Virus record (IMG/VR): IMGVR_UViG_3300027709_000002
Span: 1 to 38,215 of that record
Direction: 5' to 3' (one strand)
From: a virus
DNA length: 38,215 nt
The translations under genes were made by a program, and so were the position numbers. This document shows, piece after piece, positions 6,471 through 13,066 of this stretch. The notes under the pieces are model-generated. The model did no database searches. It had not been told where the DNA came from and saw only the letters and a list, made by a program, of their open reading frames with translations. How positions within the stretch are numbered: the first letter of the stretch is position 1; each line of letters opens with the position of its first letter.

Positions 6471-7015
6471 TAACTAAATTATTATTGGTCGGTGCTTTGG
6501 GAGTGGCAGGGGCGTGTTTCCCTGTCACTTCCACTAGCCGAGTTCAAGTGCCTGTTATCACAGTGCCTACTTCAACAACGATAGCGTGGGAGGAAACCGA
6601 CTACGCTAAACACGTTGCGTCTAAACCTATAGTGGAGTGTCCTGCATACGGTTCGTGTGACATACCGGAACATGAGTACATTGCTCATCTTCCTTCGTTG
6701 CATGAATTGGTGCGGTACTACTTTGAACCTGAAGATGTGCCTTTGATGTTACGCATCGCTTTCTGCGAGTCGTCCGCTAAACCGGATGATAAATGGTCAG
6801 AGGCTATCAACCCTAAGAGTGGAGCCACAGGCTGGTTCCAGCACATGCCTGATTGGTGGGAGGAAAGAAGTTTCAAGGCAGGGTTCAGCGGTTGGTTGGC
6901 TGTTGAACCACGAGCCAATGTTGGTGTCGCTGCTTGGCTGTACTATAAACAACCACATCCAAAGTGGGGAAATGCCTCACATTGGTATCCGAGTAGATCA
7001 TGTTGGGAGAAATAA
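6458..7015 (+). CDS. Lysozyme-like (transglycosylase-type) putative lipoprotein
   Basis: A 185-residue protein. A basic-hydrophobic N-terminus (residues 1-19) ends in VAGAC with Cys 20, a possible lipobox, although Ala at -3 is not the most common residue. A Thr/Pro-rich linker follows to about residue 60. The C-terminal domain (about 85-183) has FCESS with Glu 104 as candidate catalytic acid, then NPKSGATGWFQHMPDWW, the pattern of SLT/lysozyme-like domains, and ends in a Ser-rich SRSCW. It should cleave or bind peptidoglycan outside the membrane. Its place in the early operon, far from the amidase/holin lysis genes, suggests superinfection exclusion, wall remodelling or entry rather than final lysis. 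ATG 6467 is an alternative start. Confidence 0.75.
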   Translation: MVSMITKLLLVGALGVAGACFPVTSTSRVQVPVITVPTSTTIAWEETDYAKHVASKPIVECPAYGSCDIPEHEYIAHLPSLHELVRYYFEPEDVPLMLRIAFCESSAKPDDKWSEAINPKSGATGWFQHMPDWWEERSFKAGFSGWLAVEPRANVGVAAWLYYKQPHPKWGNASHWYPSRSCWEK

Positions 7016-7016
7016 C

Positions 7017-7151
7017 ATGGGTATAGCACCATCAGGTGAACACACCTCAATAACAAGAGAAGAATATCTGCGTGTTCGAGAAGCAGACGCTAAACGTCGA
7101 AGACAAAAAGAAAGAGAGAGAAATGGCGAAGATACTAAAGAACTTTCCTAA
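7017..7151 (+). CDS. Small charged helical protein
   Basis: A 44-residue protein whose second half is highly charged (RVREADAKRRRQKERER) and probably a single helix that could bind nucleic acid. The ATG at 7017 has GGGAGA at a six-base spacing and begins one base after the previous stop. It overlaps the next gene by 29 bases. No family recognised. Confidence 0.5.
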   Translation: MGIAPSGEHTSITREEYLRVREADAKRRRQKERERNGEDTKELS

Positions 7152-7356
7152 CACTAGGAAAACAGAAATGTACCCGTGGGCTGAATGGTTCGACGGTGTA
7201 CCAAGACTCCTCGAAGCAGGGGTCGACTTCCAAGTACCGTACAACTCGTTTCGAGCATCCGCTCATCAAGCGGCTAAAAGACACGGGTTGAAGGTGAGGG
7301 TTGCTAAACTAGATAATGGTATGGCACTACAAGCGTACAAGGAAACAACTATATAG
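7123..7356 (+). CDS. Hypothetical small actinophage-type protein
   Basis: A 77-residue basic protein. The arrangement W-x-x-W-F-D-G...L...GVDF...S-F-R...A-x-x-H-G-L-K-V resembles short phage proteins of unknown function from actinobacterial phages, in which a tryptophan-rich start is followed by a basic helix. I started it at 7123, where a purine-rich AGAGAG lies upstream, rather than at the in-frame ATG at 7072. A strong hairpin follows the stop. Confidence 0.6.
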   Translation: MAKILKNFPNTRKTEMYPWAEWFDGVPRLLEAGVDFQVPYNSFRASAHQAAKRHGLKVRVAKLDNGMALQAYKETTI

Positions 7357-7360
7357 ATAT

Positions 7361-7404
7361 GTGAGGTCGGGGCGGGTAACCCTCTCTCCCTGCCCCGCCC
7401 TCAC
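7361..7404 (+). terminator. Strong GC hairpin, possible attenuator or terminator
   Basis: GTGAGG (7361-7366) and CGGGGCG pair with TGCCCCG and CCTCAC (ending 7404). This gives a 13-bp stem with a single mismatch and a pyrimidine-rich 16-base loop. No T-run follows, so intrinsic termination would be weak. It may act as an RNA processing or stability element between the gene ending at 7356 and that starting at 7426. Confidence 0.5.
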
Positions 7405-7425
7405 TCTAAACCGAGAGGAAAACAT

Positions 7426-7692
7426 ATGAGTAAAATGAGTGACTTAGATATACAACTCAAAGAAATAGAAACAAGGATAGATACCCTTGAACAAGTTTGT
7501 CATGCCATCTATGAGACAATCATTCAATTGGTTACGACTGTAGGAGATAACGCTCACGACAGGTCGTTTACCGAGACACGTCTGATGCATTCAATGGGTG
7601 CTATGTATGACGGATTGGTTCCTTGTGAGGATGACAAAGAAGAAACAGAAGAAGATAATGTAGTTCCTCTGTTCGACGGAGATAAGGAGTAA
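7426..7692 (+). CDS. Hypothetical coiled-coil protein
   Basis: An 88-residue acidic protein. Residues 1-45 have clear heptads (LDIQLKEIETRIDTLEQVC) and predict a coiled coil. The C-terminus is an acidic tail (EDDKEETEEDN) ending in a hydrophobic VVPLFDGD, a layout shared by many small phage proteins that dock to a partner via the tail. GAGAGG precedes the ATG. It is the last gene of the early block before the ATGGC repeat element. Confidence 0.65.
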   Translation: MSKMSDLDIQLKEIETRIDTLEQVCHAIYETIIQLVTTVGDNAHDRSFTETRLMHSMGAMYDGLVPCEDDKEETEEDNVVPLFDGDKE

Positions 7693-7696
7693 CCTT

Positions 7697-7781
7697 GTCC
7701 GCCACCATGGCATGGCATGTGGAACCCGTTGGGTTCATTGTACATGCCATGCCATGCCATGCGCGGATAGTGTGGTAACAT
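7697..7781. promoter_or_regulatory. ATGGC/GCCAT iteron palindrome before the replication block
   Basis: After GTCCGCCAC (7697-7705), three overlapping ATGG/ATGT units (7706-7720) pair perfectly over 15 bp with ACATGCCATGCCATG (7742-7756). A further GCCAT follows to 7760. The loop itself folds as GAACCC-GTT-GGGTTC (7722-7736). TAACAT (7776-7781), a possible -10, precedes the start at 7789. The same pentamer array and a nearby GTAACAT occur at 38.1 kb before the small terminase. This may be a promoter/operator, a replication origin or both. Confidence 0.65.
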
Positions 7782-7788
7782 AAAACAA

Positions 7789-8613
7789 ATGACCGAAGCG
7801 ACCAACACAGACGACAGAATAATTCTCCGACAATCATGGCTAGGTTCCTTAGCGATGTGTCCAGAGAGAGCCAGACAAGACCTGTTAGGCATCTCAGAAT
7901 CAACAGAGTCCACCAACACTGCAATAGGCACAGCAGTCCACTATGGGATAGAACAATGTCTCACAGAGAAAATGGAAACAGGCGATCCTCTTTCCAAATC
8001 TGAAACCATCTCAGCCTCATTAGAAGAATGGGTTCGGAAAGAACCTGAGATAGTTGGATGGAACCATAAGACAGATGAGTGTGTAAAAATAATTGAACTC
8101 AACACGACAGCGTGGTGGGATGAGGTAATGCCCGACATTGATCCAATAGCCGTTGAGCAACACTTTGAACTACCACTCATAGTTGATCACGAACCCGAAA
8201 TCTGGTTACAAGGAACGATAGATTGTGTTCAATCTTTTCCACGTCCAATAGTGGATTGGAAAAATCCGGGACGTAAACCATCAGATGACTGGGAGAAGAA
8301 ACGATGGTCGGTGCAAGCAGCCGCATACACTTGGGCAGTATTACAAATGTCGGACAACTCTCTGACAGAACCTTTAGATTTTGAGTTCGTACACCTAGTC
8401 AAAGGCAAGGTGCATAGAACTTTAGTGAACGTAACACCAGCAGAGCATGCAAGTCTGGTCGCTTTAGCGCGCTCTGCTGGTACACTCATAGCCGCAAACC
8501 TACCTGTATGGCCGTTAAACATGGTCGGATGGCACTGCGCCCCTAAATGGTGTGGTGCTTGGAAAACATGCAGAGGGAAAATTGCGGGAACAGACCCATG
8601 GAACCAACTATAG
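7789..8613 (+). CDS. Cas4/RecB-like PD-(D/E)XK nuclease with Fe-S cysteines
   Basis: A 274-residue protein. GTAVHYGIE (residues 47-55), Asp 145 in GTID, Asp 156 and Lys 158 in VDWK, and Gln 176 in the VQAAAYTW helix make the catalytic set of the RecB/Cas4-type PD-(D/E)XK fold. Cys 24 and the C-terminal Cys 250, 255 and 261 are spaced as the four ligands of a 4Fe-4S cluster. It is thus a predicted exonuclease for DNA ends, likely in recombination and replication. Length is normal for phage Cas4-like proteins. It starts the replication block, directly after the ATGGC palindrome. No CRISPR genes are nearby, so adaptation is not its role. Confidence 0.85.
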   Translation: MTEATNTDDRIILRQSWLGSLAMCPERARQDLLGISESTESTNTAIGTAVHYGIEQCLTEKMETGDPLSKSETISASLEEWVRKEPEIVGWNHKTDECVKIIELNTTAWWDEVMPDIDPIAVEQHFELPLIVDHEPEIWLQGTIDCVQSFPRPIVDWKNPGRKPSDDWEKKRWSVQAAAYTWAVLQMSDNSLTEPLDFEFVHLVKGKVHRTLVNVTPAEHASLVALARSAGTLIAANLPVWPLNMVGWHCAPKWCGAWKTCRGKIAGTDPWNQL

Positions 8614-8629
8614 AAAAGAGGTAGACCCA

Positions 8630-9202
8630 ATGGGAGAAAAAGATAACACCTTCACGGTGTTCCGTAGACAGGTCATACAGACCGGCAAATTTGAACCGGC
8701 GGAAGCGTCGTGTTCAGTCACCGTCACCCTTACAGGTGATGAGGATCAGGAGGCAGTAGCCAACTTAATAGCCGAGTGGGGTACGACCTTAGAGATAGCC
8801 AACTATGAAGCGTTGGGTGTCGGATATGAAATGACAGAATCAGGCGTGCGGAGGTTGGAAAAAAGTATTTCCCAATCTGATGCGAATGATTCCGTGGCAC
8901 CATCAACCACGGGGAATACAGCCCCAGCCGCTCCTGCTATCGGAGGCAGCGGAATGGACGCAATTTGGCGTGACTTGATGAACAACAAAACACAGTGGTG
9001 GGATCCCAACTGGGAAAAGAAATTAGACCCTGCCGCTAACTTTAATAAGAACGGTCCTGACTATAAACGTCGGGCTGATGGTAAGGGCATTTGGCTTACC
9101 AAAAAGGATGGCTCCTCACTAGTCCCTGACTGGTTTGTGTGTCCATTCACTGGTAAAGATGCTAATCAACTTGCCGAAATAGGCACGAGTATTCGAGCCT
9201 AA
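8630..9202 (+). CDS. Hypothetical protein, possible single-strand DNA-binding accessory
   Basis: A 190-residue protein. Residues 5-70 look like a beta-rich domain. A Ser/Thr/Ala/Pro linker (82-110) leads to a Trp/Lys-rich C-terminal domain (112-190), with WWDPNWEKKLD and DYKRRADGKGIWL. Trp and Lys rich modules beside a helicase and nuclease suggest DNA contact, but I recognise no named SSB fold or acidic tail. The ATG at 8630 has AAAAGAGG upstream; a longer in-frame reading would overlap the nuclease gene. It lies 14 bp before the helicase. Function unproven. Confidence 0.65.
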   Translation: MGEKDNTFTVFRRQVIQTGKFEPAEASCSVTVTLTGDEDQEAVANLIAEWGTTLEIANYEALGVGYEMTESGVRRLEKSISQSDANDSVAPSTTGNTAPAAPAIGGSGMDAIWRDLMNNKTQWWDPNWEKKLDPAANFNKNGPDYKRRADGKGIWLTKKDGSSLVPDWFVCPFTGKDANQLAEIGTSIRA

Positions 9203-9216
9203 CAGGAGTAAGAAAC

Positions 9217-10179
9217 GTGGATGCTCTTACACCTGAAGAGGTGGCTCATCGTCTCTCCGTTGCCACGGATGGAGAGACGGTGGACCCCTCTATTATAGAT
9301 AAACCTAAGACGTGGGCTTTAACCAACCAAGTAGTAGACAACCTAGTAGGTTTCATACGCAACCCTTCGGAACGCTGGTATTTAGGATTCCCTGAAATAG
9401 ATTTAGCGTCCAGAGGAATAGGAAAAGGTGAAGTGTTGATGGTAGTGGGGAGATCCCATACGGGAAAATCTCAAATGCTACTCAACAGTATTGTGGTTAA
9501 CCTGATCAACGATCCTGCCACACACGTAGTCATATTCTCAATGGATGAACCAAGAGAACTCGTGGCTATGAAACTATTCTGTTTGTTGAAAGGTCGCTCA
9601 TCCACCGAGGTGGAAGAAGCAATCAAAGTAAACGACAAACAAACCATACAGGAACTCGCTGAAGCCTCCGAGAAGGAACTATCACGAGTAGCAATCATAG
9701 ACGAATCATTACCACTCACACGCATGGAAGAAGTGATGGAAGAAGTGCGAGAATGGTTTGGCACAAACCCATCATTTTGTATGATTGACTACTTGGAATT
9801 ACTTCCGGGTGGTGACTCTGATGCCACGGGAGTAACAACCAAAGCACAAGCAATTAAACGATGGGCTAAAACCCAGCGAGTGCCAGTCGGGCTTGTCCAT
9901 CAAGCAGGTAGAGGCTCAGGAGACAAAGGTAAAGCCGCAGGATTGTACGCAGGCAGGTACGGAGGTGAACAAGAAGCCATCTTCGTTATCGAGGTGTACC
10001 GCCAAAAAGACAGATTCGACCTGTCCGAATGGGAAAAGAAATACCACGCAGATTCAATCAACCTGAACCTCTGTAAAAACAAAAGAACAGCAAGACTCAT
10101 AGATCAAACATACTATTTGGATCCCTCCACCGGACATGTTCACCCATACTGGGAGGAGTTGATACCCGATGCTTACTAA
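9217..10179 (+). CDS. DnaB-type RecA-fold replicative helicase
   Basis: A 320-residue RecA-fold ATPase. Walker A is GRSHTGKS (78-85), the catalytic acid lies in FSMDEP (107-112), and Walker B is FCMIDYLELL (187-196). A Gln/Arg sensor region follows (VGLVHQAGRGSG). It lacks the N-terminal helical domain of bacterial DnaB, as many phage helicases do, and should form a hexamer unwinding the fork. Start GTG at 9217 is supported by AGGAG eight bases upstream. It overlaps the primase start by 11 bases, which fits a helicase-primase pair. Confidence 0.88.
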   Translation: MDALTPEEVAHRLSVATDGETVDPSIIDKPKTWALTNQVVDNLVGFIRNPSERWYLGFPEIDLASRGIGKGEVLMVVGRSHTGKSQMLLNSIVVNLINDPATHVVIFSMDEPRELVAMKLFCLLKGRSSTEVEEAIKVNDKQTIQELAEASEKELSRVAIIDESLPLTRMEEVMEEVREWFGTNPSFCMIDYLELLPGGDSDATGVTTKAQAIKRWAKTQRVPVGLVHQAGRGSGDKGKAAGLYAGRYGGEQEAIFVIEVYRQKDRFDLSEWEKKYHADSINLNLCKNKRTARLIDQTYYLDPSTGHVHPYWEELIPDAY

Positions 10180-11188
10180 CAGATATGACGACGAAATTAT
10201 TGAAGGATTCGCTGACCTATTCCGAGGCGGTAAGATAGCAATAGACACAGGTGACTTCAGACCATGGACAAACCACGACGGCACGTTCATAGAAGCACAA
10301 GGTGAAGAATACTTAACTAAAATAACAGATCACCTCCACGCCGACCCAGCCATCGGAGTGTACCCACTATTCGCAGAAGAAGACGGACTGAAAGTCTACT
10401 GGGGGTGCGTCGACTTCGACGAAGGAATACAAGAATCATACACACACGCAAAAAACGTACACCAAATACTAAAACAACTAGATGTACAATCTTGGATAGA
10501 GCGATCACGTTCCAAGGGATACCACCTTTGGGTGTTTTTCACCACACCCATGTATGCACGAGATGTACGTGCAGGACTACTCGCTGTGTGCGACATCGTT
10601 GAAGCACCAACAAAAGAAGTAAACCCCAAACAAGTAGAACTCTCAGAACGAGGATGGGGAAATGGTGTCCGCCTACCCTACGCAAGTAACCGTCAAAGAG
10701 GAGGCTACAACGAGATGGATAACCCCGAATACTCCTTCTCCATGGTACCAGTAGCGACTTTCGTAAAAGATGCTATACCAAACCGTGTGACACCTGAAGC
10801 GTGGGAGCCTGTGAGAGCCTTATACAAGCCTCCTAAGCCGATTGAAGTACCCGTTCCTACAGTATCCTCATCAACACCATTACGGGGACTCTCAAAGGCT
10901 ATACGAACAAATGGTCCTAAAGGAGGCACCTCCGGTGACAGGTCAAGAACCCTCGTGGCATTAGCCTGTTCCATGTTTAGGGAAGGGTATGACAAACCAA
11001 CCATCTATTATGAACTAAAGTCTGCTGATAAGGACTGGGGCGGAAAATATGCTAACCGTACAGACGGAGAAAAAATCCTGTGGAAAATAGTAAATGACTA
11101 CGAAAAAGTTGCGTGGGAAAACGACGAATATTACAAGCGTCGTTATCAACAGAAAACCCAAGGTCAAAGCAAGACCGAGACACACTAA
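10169..11188 (+). CDS. Archaeo-eukaryotic (TOTE-like) primase
   Basis: A 339-residue protein with the archaeo-eukaryotic primase core. VDFD (81-84) provides metal-binding acids, SRSKGYHLWVFF (113-124) is the conserved basic-hydrophobic strand typical of TOTE-type primases, and PKQ...GNGVRLPY (153-171) closes the active site. A C-terminal helical part (about 250-339) resembles the PriCT-like helices that follow such cores. It should make primers on single-stranded DNA for the overlapping helicase. GGGAGGAG precedes the ATG. The last 95 bases also encode the start of RusA in another frame. Confidence 0.85.
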   Translation: MLTNRYDDEIIEGFADLFRGGKIAIDTGDFRPWTNHDGTFIEAQGEEYLTKITDHLHADPAIGVYPLFAEEDGLKVYWGCVDFDEGIQESYTHAKNVHQILKQLDVQSWIERSRSKGYHLWVFFTTPMYARDVRAGLLAVCDIVEAPTKEVNPKQVELSERGWGNGVRLPYASNRQRGGYNEMDNPEYSFSMVPVATFVKDAIPNRVTPEAWEPVRALYKPPKPIEVPVPTVSSSTPLRGLSKAIRTNGPKGGTSGDRSRTLVALACSMFREGYDKPTIYYELKSADKDWGGKYANRTDGEKILWKIVNDYEKVAWENDEYYKRRYQQKTQGQSKTETH

Positions 11189-11486
11189 GAGTGGACATGT
11201 ATTCACACCAAAAACCACACTCGATGAAGAAGGTTGTGTAGCACAAGCATGGGAAGAGCAAGTAGGCAAAACATTAACAGGACCATTAGAAATAGTGTTG
11301 GTATACAGTCCAACTCAAACGATACTACATGTGATGCAATCACCACATGGATCGAAAACATTAACAGGGGATCTGGACAATTACATCAAGTTGACATGCG
11401 ATGCATTAAACGGGGTGGCGTGGGAAGATGACAGACAAATCGTGCGAATCAACGCCGTTAAGGTCGACAAACTTGATAGTGATTAA
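11094..11486 (+). CDS. rusA: RusA-type Holliday junction resolvase
   Basis: A 130-residue RusA-family endonuclease, near the usual 120-140 residues. KVKARPR (23-29) forms the N-terminal strand and basic patch, GDLDNYIKLTCDALNG (92-107) carries catalytic Asp 93 and Asp 95, and DD at 112-113 provides the third acid. It resolves branched DNA before packaging. The KARPR strand lies before position 11188, so the long out-of-frame overlap with the primase (95 bases) is genuine. No clear ribosome site precedes ATG 11094; TTG 11109 is the only in-frame alternative that keeps the domain. It probably depends on coupling to primase translation. Confidence 0.85.
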   Translation: MTTKKLRGKTTNITSVVINRKPKVKARPRHTKSGHVFTPKTTLDEEGCVAQAWEEQVGKTLTGPLEIVLVYSPTQTILHVMQSPHGSKTLTGDLDNYIKLTCDALNGVAWEDDRQIVRINAVKVDKLDSD

Positions 11487-11991
11487 ACTCGAACCTTGGG
11501 AATATGAATGGGCATCACACGTAGGATGCAGACGGTTCATAGAAAACTGGGATAAACACGACGCATCCCATTACAAACGAGACTACATGGAAGACGACAG
11601 AACAGCGCAAGTAGCAGCAGCAATAGGAGAATTAGCGGTAGCACGAGTAACCAACCAATACTGGGGTGGGCATGTGTGGGCAGGCAACCGTCACCAAGAA
11701 AACCGTGGACGAGCAGACGTAGGTCACAACATAGAAGTTAGAAGAGTTAGAACATCTAACAACGCTGCGGTACGCCGCAGGCAACTAGGGCAAGGACTGA
11801 CCTTGTTCGTGGTACGACCAGTGCCTCCCGAATTTAGAGAAGTAGAGATGCTAGGGTGGATAGATCACGACGAAGCGTGGGAATTAGGAGAACCTTCAGG
11901 TTATGATGCGGACAACACTCGTGTCATATCCGAAGATTATTTGAAAACGGTAACAGAATATGGCAGGGAAACAAAAGGAGTTTCCGACTGA
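11428..11991 (+). CDS. Possible PD-(D/E)XK-like protein
   Basis: Up to 187 residues. AAIGELAVAR (a Glu-bearing helix, about residues 64-73) is followed by RADVGHNIEVRRV (about 95-107). A helix-Glu, then Asp, then Glu-x-Arg pattern resembles restriction-like nuclease folds of actinophages, with Arg where Lys is usual. A Trp-rich end (GWIDHDEAWELG) follows. I am moderately sure of the fold and unsure of activity. The first 15 residues may not be translated: TTG 11473 or GTG 11479 lie after AAGG at 11460-11463 and would cut the overlap with rusA from 59 to about ten bases. Confidence 0.6.
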   Translation: MTDKSCESTPLRSTNLIVIKLEPWEYEWASHVGCRRFIENWDKHDASHYKRDYMEDDRTAQVAAAIGELAVARVTNQYWGGHVWAGNRHQENRGRADVGHNIEVRRVRTSNNAAVRRRQLGQGLTLFVVRPVPPEFREVEMLGWIDHDEAWELGEPSGYDADNTRVISEDYLKTVTEYGRETKGVSD

Positions 11992-12409
11992 TCCAACCGA
12001 CACGTGGCGAGAAGGCAAGATACAGTTTGGAGCGCAAGATAGCCTCTTTCCACACAGGGCATCCACAGAAATAGAATCAATAATGGAAACACCACCATCT
12101 GGTGCAGAACCCCTAGCCGCCTTAGAAACAACCGCTCATATCAAAGAACTATTAGCAGACGTTATAGAAGAACTCAGCCCGCTAGAAAGATGGATAGCGG
12201 AAAGACTACTCATAGAAGGAATGTCTCTTCGTAAAGCAGGAGCAGTTCTAAGTATTCCAAAAACTTCCCTAGCCCGTAGACGTGACAAAATAAGACGCAA
12301 ACTAATGATACGTCTGATGGGAGAACCCGAATTTAAAGAATGGTTACAAGATTTAAACCATTCACTCCCCATCATTGATGACGAGACATTCTCGGATCAA
12401 TCCCATTAA
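11960..12409 (+). CDS. Sigma-70 region-4-like HTH regulator
   Basis: A 149-residue protein with an unstructured acidic N-terminus. Residues 71-116 (ELSPLERWIAERLLIEGMS, then LRKAGAVLSIPKTSLARRRDKIRRKL) have the helix-turn-helix of sigma-factor region 4: a 'leave-it-to-the-polymerase' helix, a turn and a basic recognition helix. It lacks region 2, so it is more likely an anti-sigma-like, sigma-appropriation or late-activator protein than a full sigma. It is the last gene of the early rightward arm and overlaps the end of the late arm. This is a good position for switching late genes on. The ATG lies 31 bases inside the previous gene. Confidence 0.7.
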   Translation: MAGKQKEFPTDPTDTWREGKIQFGAQDSLFPHRASTEIESIMETPPSGAEPLAALETTAHIKELLADVIEELSPLERWIAERLLIEGMSLRKAGAVLSIPKTSLARRRDKIRRKLMIRLMGEPEFKEWLQDLNHSLPIIDDETFSDQSH

Positions 12410-12679
12410 AGAAGTAGCCCAAACAGCAAAAGCAAACTGAGCCTCCTCTATACCATCGACACCGGCATGAAAAGCAGAAAGCAAAGCCTCCGCTTCCGCC
12501 TCATCAAATACTAATAGCAAACCTAAAAGTTGTTCATCCGACCACTTAGCATGTGTGCCATCAAGCACATCAAACAAACTAGAAGATGCCTCTAACTCTT
12601 GGTAAATCTCTTCTTGGATACACGTACCCTGCTGCTCTAAGAACAATTCCCATTTAGCATCAAGATCCGTATCATCCAT
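12362..12679 (-). CDS. Hypothetical acidic helical protein, end of the late arm
   Basis: A 105-residue very acidic, all-helical protein with a hydrophobic stretch (FAFAVWATSLMGLI, about 82-95) near its C-terminus. It is the last gene of the leftward arm, directly after the putative holin, and its 3' end overlaps the convergent regulator gene by 48 bases. Position next to holin and amidase suggests an antiholin or lysis-timing role, but no motif confirms it. The start lies just past the holin stop, with only a weak ribosome site, so coupling is likely. Confidence 0.6.
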   Translation of the reverse strand: MDDTDLDAKWELFLEQQGTCIQEEIYQELEASSSLFDVLDGTHAKWSDEQLLGLLLVFDEAEAEALLSAFHAGVDGIEEAQFAFAVWATSLMGLIRECLVINDGE

Positions 12680-12680
12680 A

Positions 12681-12851
12681 TTACTTCGCTACCTTATCCT
12701 TAACTATAGTCTTAAGGACTGATACAGCCGCTGCTAAACCAGCAACACCCGCACCCTTAGCCGACGACAAGTCAGCAACAACGAATACACCTAGAAACGC
12801 TTGAGCGAAAGTCCACCCAGCACGTTCTAACACATCAAATATGTTCTTCAA
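12681..12851 (-). CDS. Putative two-helix holin (r1t-type-like)
   Basis: A 56-residue protein with hydrophobic helices at about 12-28 and 32-47, a short basic C-terminus (KDKVAK) and an N-terminus beginning KNIFDVLERAGWTFAQAFLG. The RAGWTFAQAFLG opening matches the r1t-like small holins of Gram-positive phages. It would form the membrane lesion releasing the amidase. TTG is the start codon; AAAGGA lies seven bases upstream, and no ATG or GTG fits. It lies 413 bp beyond the amidase gene on the same strand. Confidence 0.75.
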   Translation of the reverse strand: MKNIFDVLERAGWTFAQAFLGVFVVADLSSAKGAGVAGLAAAVSVLKTIVKDKVAK

Positions 12852-12869
12852 ATTTTTTCCTTTATTAGA

Positions 12870-12902
12870 TTAATATCTTGGACGAGGCTTCTTACGACCC
12901 AT
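12870..12902 (-). CDS. Possible 10-residue basic micro-ORF
   Basis: A ten-codon frame encoding MGRKKPRPRY starts at the TAATG junction of the preceding gene and stops just before the holin's ribosome site. The overlap is exactly like those of real genes here, and the sequence is strikingly basic. It may be a real micro-peptide or a translational-coupling leader for the holin. Too short to judge further. Confidence 0.35.
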   Translation of the reverse strand: MGRKKPRPRY

Positions 12903-13060
12903 TAGTCGTTCTCGTCAAACTTAGCCCGCATTCCGTTACTCATTCGTAACATAGCGTCACCAGTGAGAGAACCTTGGTTCCCACCCTGAGAAACAGTGTC
13001 CACTAAAACCTTAGAGGCTTTAGGCACCTTCATTGTTTTACCATCTAAATTCTGTGGCAT
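12902..13060 (-). CDS. Hypothetical small protein
   Basis: A 52-residue protein, basic at the start and rich in Gly/Ser/Asn in the middle (SQGGNQGSLTGDAM), ending in a short acidic tail. It starts seven bases before the stop of the gene upstream with a weak TAGG ribosome site, and its stop overlaps the next start codon (TAATG). Many small virion or lysis-cassette proteins have this look. No family recognised. Confidence 0.55.
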   Translation of the reverse strand: MPQNLDGKTMKVPKASKVLVDTVSQGGNQGSLTGDAMLRMSNGMRAKFDEND

Positions 13061-13066
13061 GACAAC

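Noticed and set aside
7706-7760. Possible CRISPR-like array of ATGCC repeats
   Set aside because: Units are five bases with no spacers and form a palindrome, so it is not a CRISPR. The Cas4-like gene next to it is a common phage nuclease.
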